From Carex sylvatica (taxonomy: Eukaryota > Streptophyta > Magnoliopsida > Poales > Cyperaceae): a stretch of DNA of 64,000 nucleotides. The position numbers and the translations under genes were made by a program. Of the stretch, positions 52,151-62,380 are shown in pieces (position 1 is the stretch's first letter; each line of letters begins with the position of its first letter). The DNA is taken from contig CAXKVR010000041.1 of assembly GCA_964058845.1 (NCBI GenBank), forward strand, positions 1-64,000, read 5' to 3'. The notes beneath the pieces were generated by a model. It saw only the letters and a list, made by a program, of their open reading frames with translations. It was not told where the DNA came from and ran no database searches.

Positions 52151-53500
52151 ATTTGTATGGTATGTCTTAGATACATATATTTTTTGGAGCAGAGTTAGAT
52201 TTTTGAATTATATATGGAGGTCAAATAAAAAGTTTATATTGAGAAGGGAATCAATTTACAATGTTTATGATATTTAATTTTACACTAAATTATATAAAAT
52301 AGTACATAAATACAAAATAAAAATAAAAATGAATATTAATTGACCCCATTCAATGTTCTTATTTAACTCATGTCCTCTTTAAATTTTGTGCTAATAAAAC
52401 GAACGGTTCGGATCTCTCTCTATATGGTTGATATATCTATGTTTTTTGTTATTATAACAAGCAAAAATCATATTATCGGTTAAAAAAAAAATACTCTATC
52501 AGTACATAATTAACATATTATCGGTGAAAATATAAAATTTCTGCACAGATTATGAGATATTTTTTAAATCTAATGAACAAACAACTCTCCATAACGATCG
52601 GAGCAATTTTCGCCGATGCAAGCGTCAGTTCGCTTTTCAGTTTTCACTCGTTGAAAGAGCAGAGATATTTTAATTAAATGCGCACATGGTGCCACAAGCA
52701 GCGAGAATATATATATATCACCGCCCTTTATTTCGATACAATCACATAAGAACATTGTTATTAAAATCGGACTAAACCGAAGGGATGGACCGGAATAAAC
52801 CGAATCCGAAACAAAATCCGATTCGGTTCGAATAAAGGACCGAATATGTATACAGACCGGAAGAACGATTAAGACCGGAATATTTTAATTTTGACAAACT
52901 TTAAAATATGTATCACAACTGCAGCCAATCTTTTTGTGTGAACTCAAATTTTTTATTTATTTTTAAAGTCAGATGGCAACCAGCCACTGACAGAAATATT
53001 AGTAAATGATTTTTTTCTGCCACCTAAGGTTTATCAAGATTATAATTAGTCACCTGTTTCTTAGCTGGTAGAAACAAATCATTTTCTAATATTTATGTGA
53101 GTGGCCGGTTGATTCAGTTTTTATCCGGTTTGATTCAGTACTTTTTTGGTTGTATATTTTTCTGAGTGGTGACTATTTCGATTTGATTGATTCAATTCTC
53201 GATTTGGTTTCATATAGTGCTTTTTTCGGTTGTACATTCCTTTGAGTGGAAGATGCCTTGTGCATAAGGATTCGATATGGTGTCGTCTGTTAGAAAGAAC
53301 AAGACAAATTTACACACAGAGAAAAAATAATCATTAAGCTTTTACCATTACAATCAAGCAATGATGATTAAATATGTGTCCACAGAATGCACAAACCCCT
53401 TTGTGTGTTTTTATTTATTTACAGCTAAATGCTTTCAAGAACACTCTGATATCATATAACAAAATAGCAATAATGAACAAAAATTTTATGTAAATAAGAA
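52151..53500. other. Intergenic DNA, no gene seen
   Basis: A hAT-like remnant rich in CCGAATCCG and GATTCGGTTCG words lies at 52760-52870. Otherwise AT-rich and featureless. Confidence 0.45.
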
Positions 53501-53960
53501 ATAAGTATCTGTTATGATAATAAGAAATAATTATGATATATATGATATCATATACCCCTTTGTGTGTTTTTATTATCTGTTATGATAATAAGAAATAATT
53601 ATTTACAAGTTTAAACTTACATTATTTACTTTTAATATTCTGCAAGAGATGTACACATCAATATTATAATTCATCATACATATCTATATTCGAAATACAC
53701 ATCCACAAATTATATAGAATATTCAACATACATACCTATAATTCAACAAACATTCAACACACATTCAACATAAACAACATGCATATATATTTATGCAACA
53801 AACATTCAAGTATTCAACAAATATTCAACATGAACAACATACATATATTTAAACATCCATAATTCAACAAATAATCAACATAAATAACATAAATAATTGT
53901 AAACGTCAGCAACATAATCAACATGAACAACATAAACAACATAATATTTGCTGATTTCAA
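53501..53960. repeat. Local duplications and ATTCAACA-rich tract
   Basis: TCTGTTATGATAATAAGAAA occurs twice (about 53507 and 53576), each near a CCCCTTTGTGTGTTTTTATT copy. From 53690 to 53950 the sequence is a degenerate run of ATTCAACAAACATTC-type units. Confidence 0.6.
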
Positions 53961-54399
53961 CGTTAACACTTGGTATCCTCTACCAAAATTAAAAAAAAAA
54001 AATTAAAAAAGCAAAAGAAAGTTCAAGGGGAACAAGCAGCCATAAGCTTCTATACTACATGGTTACCTTGCTCACCCAAAATAAAATAAAAAAGTTTAAA
54101 AGAAGAAACAAAGAATGTGATTACTGCTCCAGTTTCAGTCACCACCACCCTTGAAACGTCAATTTCATAGATTTTAAATCTAGAAAATATTTATATCGAT
54201 GAGGACAATAATACCGCTATAACAAGTTAACTATCTTCTATCGGTATACTACCAGGGGCCAATTGCAGAATGTTGGGGACATATCCTATCGGTTCTGGAG
54301 GGCTGAACCAATAAAAGCATATTTCAACTTAGTAAACTTGCCACAACACCATTAGTCTATCGGATTCAGATCAAGATCGGTTCAAAAAGTTGGAAACTG

Positions 54400-54432
54400 A
54401 GCATTAGGAGATCCCATTTTTGTAGTAGTGTA
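54400..54432. mobile_element. CACTA-like right end
   Basis: ATTTTTGTAGTAGTG at about 54417-54431 is the inverse of a CACTACTACAAAAAT terminus. No matching left end was found in the window, and subterminal repeats are unclear. Confidence 0.4.
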
Positions 54433-55020
54433 CATTGTCAACAAAATAAATTAAAATTTTAATCGTATGAAGATAACACAAATACGCGTTCTGAAAACAG
54501 AGTTGATAAAGAAGGTAAGATTGGTTTTTATTATCCTTTTCGTTTTTTTCTCATTAATAGTTAATGATAAAGAAGGTAAGATTGGCGCAACAGGCTATGA
54601 ACATTTTTATCTGAAAGAAGGAAAGCAATATTGGTACAACAGTCCTGTTGTATTATTTCTTAGGCACCACAACTTTAGTTCTCAAAGAAAGGAGGTTTGG
54701 AGTGGAAAAAAATAACATAGGACATCTGACCCGACCAATAGTCCAAGCATAATTGATCCAAAAAATATAAAGCAATGGGTTCAACGGGTCATCTTTCCTG
54801 ACCATTGGTAAAACTAGTACAAAGGGTCATGGCCCAACCCACCTGTACACGGTAAAACTTCAGAGCTGACAAGCAGTTAATTAATCATTGCAATGGAGCC
54901 AGATCTCTCTCTTTGAAATGGAATACCATTTGCTTCTTGGTCACTGATGCTTCCTTTTTTTATGCCTCTCTCTTGCGTAAGGTCTCCCTCTGTCTCATTT
55001 GTTCTTCTCTTTGAAATGCA

Positions 55021-55103
55021 GCAAGATCTCTCTCTCTCTCTTTTTTGAGAATAACTTGGTAGTGGCTACCAAGCTGCTCTCTCTCTCTCTCTCTCTTTTG
55101 AAA

Positions 55104-55140
<37 letters not shown>
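55021..55140. repeat. (CT)n tract with a perfect hairpin
   Basis: CT dinucleotide runs surround CTTGGTAGTGGCTACCAAG (about 55056-55074), an 8-bp perfect stem. The Arg/Glu frames on the opposite strand are translations of the simple repeat. Confidence 0.75.
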
Positions 55141-56124
55141 GCCACCCTTCACTCCTCTTTCTCTCTTCTACACTCTGACTTATAAATTTTGTAATTTAAT
55201 ACAAAAAATTCTCCTTTTATCTTTTACATTAATGAATTTCAACATTGGATGTTGCCGACACACTCGGATATTTTATATTGGAGTTTACCTATAGTCGAAT
55301 TCCAGGAAGAATTTAGTTTCTACGAGTTAGTGTGTTCACGGAGGATTAGAGGCAAACTAATCTCTATTTAAGGTTAAGATTTGGTTTCTTGTCTTGCATC
55401 TTTCCATGTTTTATTATAACCTGATCTCTTATGAAGTGCATTTATAATTACTTCTATTAATATTTAATGAGTATGTTATGATAATTGTTTATTGTTAGTA
55501 TCATGTTATATTCTCAAAATTGTCAAAATTCTCACTGATATTTCCGTATTCTTTTATATAGACTCGTACGAACTTTGTCAAAGTACTTTCCTCTAACTTC
55601 TTTAATTTGTCAATACAAATTTCAACTTTTCATGACAACAAAGATGAATGGAAACAAGAATTCTCACCTACTTATCTATTATATCAACCACTACCATGGA
55701 CTAAAACATAATTAAGTTTATATATATTTCCAACAATTATAACATTCCACTTTGCTTTGCTCTTCAAATTATTATACTAAAGTGTGATTACTTGTGCTTT
55801 GCAGTGGATGCTTTCTTTTGTCGGTAATGTTTTATGAAAAAACTACCTGCAACTCTTGGAGCTAAGTGATAACGGTTGATCAGAAGTTTGAGAAAAACAA
55901 AAACAAAATCAAATTTTGTATACAAGGGGCGCAAGGTAAATATTTTCTTTGTCGCCTTAAATCTTTCCTTGTTTTATTATAGCGTTGCCTATTTTAAATC
56001 GTATAAATATTTATAGTGACTTCCATTAAGTGTACCTTAAGGAACATTATTTATGCTATCATGTTCTGTTAATATAACTATTGCTTTCCAATTATTATTG
56101 TTCCCATCAGATAATATTTGAAGA
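55141..56124. other. AT-rich DNA, no gene seen
   Basis: No coding frame, RNA gene or clear element was recognised. Confidence 0.5.
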
Positions 56125-56388
56125 GGAGGGTTCAAATTCCTCATGCTTTTCATGCATCATGTTGGCTCCTATCCTGTATCTTCGTTTTAAAAGTTCAAAT
56201 TGTCGATTTGAACTACTCAACAAGATATCCACCTTAAAATATTCTTAAAATAGAATTTTATACTTTTGGTAATTTGGGTTGTTCAAATCAGTGATTTTGT
56301 ATCTATCTTAAAAAATATTAAATTTTTTTTCAAAAAATATAAAATTGGTATTCAAGGATATTTTAATATGAAAGGCATTTGAACCCTC
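56125..56388. mobile_element. MITE with GAGGGTTCAAA ends next to the copia element
   Basis: GAGGGTTCAAATTCCTCAT on the left and AGGCATTTGAACCCTC on the right are near-inverse. Inner words AAGATATCCACCTTAAAATA and TATTTTAATATG pair. Related to 16867-17257. Confidence 0.65.
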
Positions 56389-56415
56389 ATATTTAAATCA
56401 AATTTAGTATGATTC

Positions 56416-56736
56416 TGATGAGTTAATCTTGTTGTTAGAGGGTCGTGTCCAGTAGTTGATTTGTTTAATTTTAGCAAACTTGGTTTTTGTTTGAGTACGT
56501 AATTAGGCTGTCAGTTTTTAGTCCAGTGTGTGGCTAAAAATAAAGTAGCAGTTATTTAAGTGTTTGTTTTTTTTTAGAATCCCAAACGTGGGATGTAACT
56601 TTTGATTTTGCAGTTATGTTTTTGTCTTATATAAGAAAAACCAGAAAATGATGCATTGGTTTTGACAGCATCGCAAAACACTTTGTCTCTTCAGTTTTCT
56701 TTAATTGTTCTGTGTCAGTGGTACCAAAAACCAACA
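56416..56736 (+). repeat. 5' LTR of the copia element
   Basis: Starts TGATGAGTTAATC, ends ACCAACA. The TATATAAG word (56619-56626) is a likely TATA box for the element transcript. Confidence 0.93.
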
Positions 56737-56737
56737 T

Positions 56738-56750
56738 TTGGTATCAGAGC
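56738..56750 (+). other. Primer-binding site for initiator tRNA-Met
   Basis: TTGGTATCAGAGC directly after the 5' LTR is the standard plant copia PBS, complementary to the 3' end of initiator tRNA-Met, which primes minus-strand DNA synthesis. Confidence 0.92.
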
Positions 56751-56765
56751 CAGATTGTCAAAGTA

Positions 56766-57710
56766 ATGGCCGACGATGAAGGAGATAAATCTAAGACGCT
56801 TGCAGTCGTCAAACCGACGGCAAGAGGAGCCTCAATCTCGATCCAATATCCAACGTTAAGCGAAACGAACTACGGCATATGGGCTGTCAAGATGAAGATA
56901 ATCTTGCGTTCACTAAGATTATGGTCAGTGATCGAAGGTGGAGACACAGACGACGACAAAGATCAAGGCGCCATGGTAGCCATTTCTCAAGCCGTGCCAG
57001 ATGACGTGATGATGGCAATCGCGGAGAAGCAGACGGCAAAGGAGGCTTGGGACGCACTCAGGGAGATGCGGGTTGGTGAAGATCGCGTCAAGAAGGCACG
57101 CGTATAGGTGCTGAAACGGCAACTGAACAAGTTACACATGGAGGATTCAGAGACAATAAATGAATTTTCCATGAAGCTTACCACGTTGGTGGGTGAGATC
57201 CGCTTGCTGGGCACGAAACTCGACGACAGCGAAGTTGTTGAAAAACTGTTCAGCACAGTTCCAGATAGATTTCTCCAAATTATTGGAACGATCGAGCAGT
57301 TTGGCGATATTGAGAAGATGCCGGTTTCAGAGGCGATCGGCCGTCTCAGAACCTTCGAGGAAGGACTCAAAGGGCGACTGCACTCAAAGGGTAGTGGAGA
57401 ACAGTTACTCCTTACCAGGCCGAGTGGGAGGCAAGAATCCCAAAGGCAAAGCTTTTCGCAGGTTCCAGGAGCAACAAAAGAGGAGGATATCACGGGAGAG
57501 GACGTGGTCATGGGCGTGGAAATGGTGGAGGTCGAGGAAATGGTGAACGCAATAACGAAGACCGAAAGCCACGCAACTTTGACAAATCCAAGGTTAAGTG
57601 TTTCAATTGTAATGAATATGGACACTTCGCAAAAGATTGTCCCAGGCCAAACCGAAGAGAGAGGGCCAATCTTGTTACAACACAAACCGATGATGAACCG
57701 GCACTGTTGA
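56766..57710 (+). pseudogene. Copia gag, interrupted
   Basis: Begins at the first ATG after the PBS (56766). The N-terminal capsid-like region reads to a TAG at 57105-57107, continues in the same frame, then shifts to another frame between about 57410 and 57485. The CX2CX4HX4C zinc knuckle CFNCNEYGHFAKDC (from 57599) is in the shifted frame, preceded by a Gly/Arg-rich stretch. Gag forms the particle and binds RNA. One nonsense change and one frameshift make this copy defective. The gag and protease parts share the second frame, as in copia elements with a single polyprotein. Confidence 0.88.
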
Positions 57711-60700
57711 TGGCTGAAACTTGTGTTCTCAGCCACGCAATACAGAACGATCAGGTGTTACTGCACGAGGACAAGATGGTGCCAAAGATTAACAGCATCC
57801 AAGACAAGGTGTGGTATCTTGACACCGGTGCAAGTAACCACATGACCGGTTGTATTGATAAATTCACCGAGATTGACATGACTATCAAAGGGTCGGTAAA
57901 GTTTGGAGATGGCTCGACAGTGGACATACAAGGTAGAGGTTCAGTGCTTCTTGAGTGTTTTACTGGAGAACACCGTTTGCTTACAAATGTCTACTATATC
58001 CCAATGTTGAGAAGTAGCGTTATAAGTCTTGGTCAATTGGATGAGAATGGATGCAAGATTGTAATTGAAGGAGGAGTGATGACTATCCTGGACAGGACAC
58101 GAAGGGTACTAGCAAAAGTGAGCAGGTCAGGAAGTCGTTTATATCTGCTGCACATTGCTCAGGCCCTACCAGAATGTCTCATGGCTAGAAGCAAAGAAAG
58201 TGCTTGGCGCTAGCATGCAAGATACGGGCATGTGAACTTTCATGCCTTGAAGATTCTAAGTCAGAAACAGATGGTGCACAGCCTACCCATAATCGAGCAT
58301 GAAGACCGCATCTGCGATGGTTGCTTGATTGGAAAGCAACACCGAAATCCATTTCCAGCAGTGGCAAAATTCCGAGCAGAATCACCTCTTGAACTATGGC
58401 ATGGAGATTTGTGCGGGCCAATAACTCCTATTACACACGGAGGCAAGTGCTATTTCCTGCTGTTGGCTGACGATTGTACTAGATTCATGTGGCAGGTGCT
58501 GATCCGAAACAAAGACGAAGCATTTGAGGCATTCAAGAAGACCAAAGCATCAGTAGAAATGGAGAAAAATAGCAAACTGAAGGCTTTTCGCACAGATCGT
58601 GGCGGCGAATTCACCTCAAATGAGTTCAAGACTTACTGTGAGCTGTTGGGAATTAAGCGTTATCTCACGGCGCCTTATTCTCCTCAGCAGAACGGAGTTG
58701 TTGAACGAAGAAATCAGACGGTGGTCGGCATGGCAAGGAGCTTGTTGAAAAGCATGGGAGTCCCAGGCGAATTTTGGGGAAAAGCGGTATCAACTGCCGT
58801 ATATCTCCTAAATCGAGCACCAACAAAAAGCGTCATCGGCAAAACTCCCTATGAAGCATATTACAACCGCAAGCCAACTATTGATCACTTTCGCATCTTT
58901 GGATGTGTGTGACACGTAAAAGATGTTACACCTCACCTTTCAAAACTTGCAGACCGAAGCAAGCCAATGGTGTTTATTGGTTATGATTCGAATACAAAAG
59001 GCTATCGGATGTTTGATCCAAAGTCAAAACGAGTAGTGGTGACACGAGATGTCGTGTTCGAAGAGGAGAAGAAGTGGGAGTGGAGCAAATTTCCAGTAAC
59101 AGGAACAGAATCAGCAGGGAATACTCTTACAGCACACTATTTTACCATAGCAGGCGCATCTGATACGACAAATTAGGAAGATAAAGATGGTGTCAGCGAT
59201 TCTAGCATTGGTATCAGCAATTCTGGCATGGATTTCCCACAACCGACACAGGAACAAACTGGTAACCGATACCAGAATGCTACACCAGTGATGAACACGA
59301 GATCCAGAACATATGTTTCAAACTCACCATATACTCCAGCAGCAATTTTTGAAGAATCAGTATCAACCGACACAGGACATACGATGAGAGTTCATTAGAA
59401 GGACCACGGGGTAAGCGTGACATCAAAAGCCTTTACGATGAAACCTTCCCAATAGAACTGGAGTATTCGGGACTGTGTTTGCTAGGAGAAGAGGAGCCTT
59501 CAACTCTCGAAGAAGCTAAGGCAGACCCGATGTGGAGAAAAGCAATAGAGGAGGAAATTTCTTCCATTCGAAGGAATGAAACTTGGAAGCTCGTCCCGTT
59601 ACTCGACAGCCACAAACCTATAGGTCTAAGGTGGGTTTACAAACTAAAGAAGGACACTCAAGGCAGAATCGTGAAGCACAAGGCGAGATTAGTGGCAAAA
59701 GGGTACGTTCAAAGGCAAGGCATAGACTTTGACGAAGTTTTTGCCCCTGTTGCTCGGCTAGAGACAGTACGTTTGCTGATCTCAATTGCAACACATGAAG
59801 GATGGGAGGTGCATCATATGGACGTGAAATCAGCTTTTCTCAACGGTGATTTTGAAGAAGATGTGTATGTCGTTCAACCGCCAGGATTTGAAATAAAGGG
59901 AGAAGAGCACAAGGTGTTGAAACTACACAAAGCATTGTACGGTTTGCGACAAGCACCTAGAGCCTGGAATTCAAAACTGGACAAGTCATTGAGGACACTT
60001 GGTTTTGAGAGGTGTTCTTTAGAGCATGCCGTGTACATGAGAAATCAAGGTAAAGAAAATTTAATTGTTGGAGTCTACGTGGATGATTTAATCATCACTG
60101 GAAAGTATATTCAAGACCTAGACAAGTTCAAATCACAGATGAAAAAATTGTTTAGCACGAGTGACCTTGGGTTACTAAGTTACTATCTGGGAATTGAAGT
60201 CTGTCAGAATTCTCAAAGGATTACACTCAACCAGTCGGCATATGCAAGAAAGGTTTTAGACAAATGCGGCATGAAAGATTGCAACCCTTCGCAAATCCCG
60301 ATGGAACCTCGTCTGAAACTGAGCAAGGAAAGCACAAGTCCACCTGTAGACACAACTCTGTATCGAAGTATTGTTGGCAGTTTAAGATACCTACTGCACA
60401 CGCGCCCAGATTTGGCATTCTCTGTCGGCATGGTGAGTAGATACATGGAGAAGCCCACAACGGAGCACATGGCCGCAGTGAAGCACATACTGCAGTACGT
60501 AAAAGGAACTTTAAACCTCGGTTGCATTTATGAGAAGAAGGAAGGAAGCCTGGAGCTGATTGGTTACTCCGATAGTGATCTAGCTGGTGATACTAATGAT
60601 AGGAAAAGCACCTCAGGTTTAATATTTTTCCTTGGGTCAAATCCTATTAGTTGGTGTTCACAAAAACAGAAAGTGGTTGCGTTATCTTCCTGTGAAGCGG

Positions 60701-60996
60701 AGTACATCGCTGCCTGTGCAGCAGCGTGTCAAGGAGTGTGGCTGGCACGACTGTTGGCAGATTTGTTAAAGACTGAGGTTAAGAAAGTGGTTTTAAAGAT
60801 CGATAATCAGTCCACAATTGCATTGAGCAAGAATTCAGTTCACCATGAGAGGAGCAAACACATCGATACCCGATTCCACTACATTAGAGACTGTGTTGAA
60901 TCAAGAATGATTGAAATCCAACATGTTTGCATAGAAGATCAGTGTGCTGATATTCTGACAAAGTCGCTAGCAAGGATGAAGTTTTTGGAGATGTGA
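57711..60996 (+). pseudogene. Copia pol (protease, integrase, RT, RNase H), interrupted
   Basis: Protease: DTGASNHMTG near 57822. Integrase: an HHCC zinc domain (YGHVNFHAL to CDGCLIGKQH), then the catalytic region with HGDLCGP, FRTDRGGEF and PYSPQQNGVVERR. Reverse transcriptase: WVYKLKKD, DVKSAFLNGDF and the YVDDLIITG active site near 60080. RNase H: GYSDSDLAGD, RKSTSGLIFF and LSSCEAEY, ending at the stop 60994-60996. In-frame stops lie at 58211-58213, 58910-58912 and 59174-59176, and the frame shifts near 59360-59385. The last part, 59479-60996 (505 codons), is fully open. Enzymes would copy and integrate the element; this copy depends on proteins from elsewhere. Confidence 0.92.
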
Positions 60997-61034
60997 GAAA
61001 GGATTGGTGTGCGGATCATCAGTAGAGAACAACA

Positions 61035-61050
61035 AGCTTAAGGAGGAGAT
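61035..61050 (+). other. Polypurine tract
   Basis: AGCTTAAGGAGGAGAT immediately before the 3' LTR is the expected primer site for plus-strand DNA synthesis. Confidence 0.8.
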
Positions 61051-61370
61051 TGATGAGTTAATCTTGTTGTTAGAGGGTCGTGTCCAGTAGTTGATTTGTT
61101 TAATTGTAGCAAACTTGGTTTTTGTTTGAGTACGTAATTAGGCTGTCAGTTTTTAGTCCAGTGTGTGGCTAAAAATAAAGTAGCAGTTATTTAAGTGTTT
61201 GTTTTTTTTAGAATCCCAAACGTGGGATGTAACTTTTGATTTTGCAGTTATGTTTTTGTGTTATATAAGAAAAACCAGAAAATGATGCATTGGTTTTGAC
61301 AGCATCGCAAAACACTTTGTCTCTTCAGTTTTCTTTAATTTTTCTGTGTTAGTGGTACCGAAAACCAACA
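61051..61370 (+). repeat. 3' LTR of the copia element
   Basis: Same ends as the 5' LTR, one T shorter in the T-run near 61201-61208. Five substitutions relative to the 5' LTR were counted by eye. It is followed by the GATTC target duplication. Confidence 0.93.
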
Positions 61371-61375
61371 GATTC

Positions 61376-62086
61376 TAGTGATAATTTTTTAAGGAAATTG
61401 AGATTTTTTTTTCTTAAATTATGAATTTCTATTGATAAGAGACTATATTATTACTCTTCTTTCTGGCTTACATCTAAAAGATATCCTACATACAAAAGAC
61501 ACCTTATTTGTTATACAGACGTACATGCACTTTTTAGACACCCTACATTCACTATATACCTTTTTATACAGACGTACATGCACTTTTTTGATGGATTAAT
61601 AAAACAAATAGCTGCCGACATGTTTTACAACCAAACAGCAGATCAATTGATTATATTTGAAATTAGCTTAACCGTATGAGCACCATATTGAAATCACATT
61701 AAAGTTTTGCAATTATATTGCCATTTGATGGTTCATTCGTAAAACCAGTAAGCCGCTTTTGGAACAAGATCTTTCTTTTTTTCCACCTTGATCATGATTC
61801 GAGGAATAAATTTCCTCTGAGGAATTCTCTAAATCTCTTGGTCTACTATTGCGGTCCACGCAGTTGGCGGTCTTCAATGTGAGAATCCGTGGAACCTCTA
61901 GGTCTACTATCGTGGTTCATGAAGAAATTATAGTGGAACTTGGAGAGAGAATTCACTGCTCACAAAGTCTCAAGCGTGGCTCTCATCTCTCGCTCGGTTC
62001 ACGAGCACAGAGCAAATCCTCAGCCCACAATGGAACAACATCTTAGTATTGGAACCACCAATCGCACTGTTGGCGATAAAGATCGG
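61376..62086. other. Intergenic DNA, partly TRIM-like interior
   Basis: 61376-61790 is AT-rich with an ACAGACGTACATGCACTTTT word repeated at 61517 and 61576. From about 61800 to 62086 the sequence is more GC-rich, with two copies of a GGTCTACTAT(T/C)G(C/T)GGT word, and probably is the interior of the short-LTR element described next. Confidence 0.45.
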
Positions 62087-62236
62087 CTCTGATACCAATT
62101 GTTAGGAGTTTTACAAACACATAACACACAACAACAATGGAGGCTTTAATAAATATTCTATTATTCTGTCTCACAACAAAAAAGTAAGTTACAAAATGTT
62201 TAGATAGTCCACACAAATTACAAAGAGATCCTAACA
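62087..62236 (-). mobile_element. Short LTR with PBS (TRIM-like), minus strand
   Basis: A 137-bp segment (62100-62236) starts TGTTAGGA and ends TCCTAACA. On its left, GCTCTGATACCAATT is the reverse complement of AATTGGTATCAGAGC, the initiator-tRNA PBS, as expected after a minus-strand LTR. Such a short LTR is typical of TRIM elements. The second LTR was not found, so the element is incomplete or partly deleted. It lies just upstream of the NLR-like gene. Confidence 0.55.
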
Positions 62237-62380
62237 ATTAGAAGACCTATATTAACATAATATGTGACTTAATATATTTCTTTCAAATATTTTTTTAATT
62301 ATTCATGATATATATAATATGTTTGTATTCTAACGTCAATACACATAATTGTTTTTTCATAGGTCTGACAAACCATTGCA

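Larger units (their letters stand above)
56416..61370 (+). mobile_element. Full-length Ty1-copia LTR retrotransposon (4955 bp)
   Basis: LTRs of 321 and 320 bp start TGATGAG and end CCAACA, so TG..CA. The host duplication GATTC lies on both sides (56411-56415, 61371-61375). A primer-binding site, gag, protease, integrase, reverse transcriptase and RNase H in copia order, and a polypurine tract are present. The LTRs differ at about five positions plus one T indel, so the insertion is recent. The coding region has several stops and two frameshifts, so the copy cannot make its own full polyprotein. Confidence 0.95.

Noticed and set aside
33459..54432. One 21-kb CACTA element between the CACTACTATAAAAAACCC and GTAGTAGTG ends
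   Set aside because: The terminal sequences diverge after the first eight or so bases and there is no transposase; they belong to different elements.
54960..55145. Arg/Glu repeat protein frame on the minus strand
   Set aside because: A direct translation of the CT microsatellite.
56987..57736. 249-codon minus-strand frame across copia gag
   Set aside because: An antisense shadow of the gag region; the plus strand carries the zinc knuckle and all family motifs.
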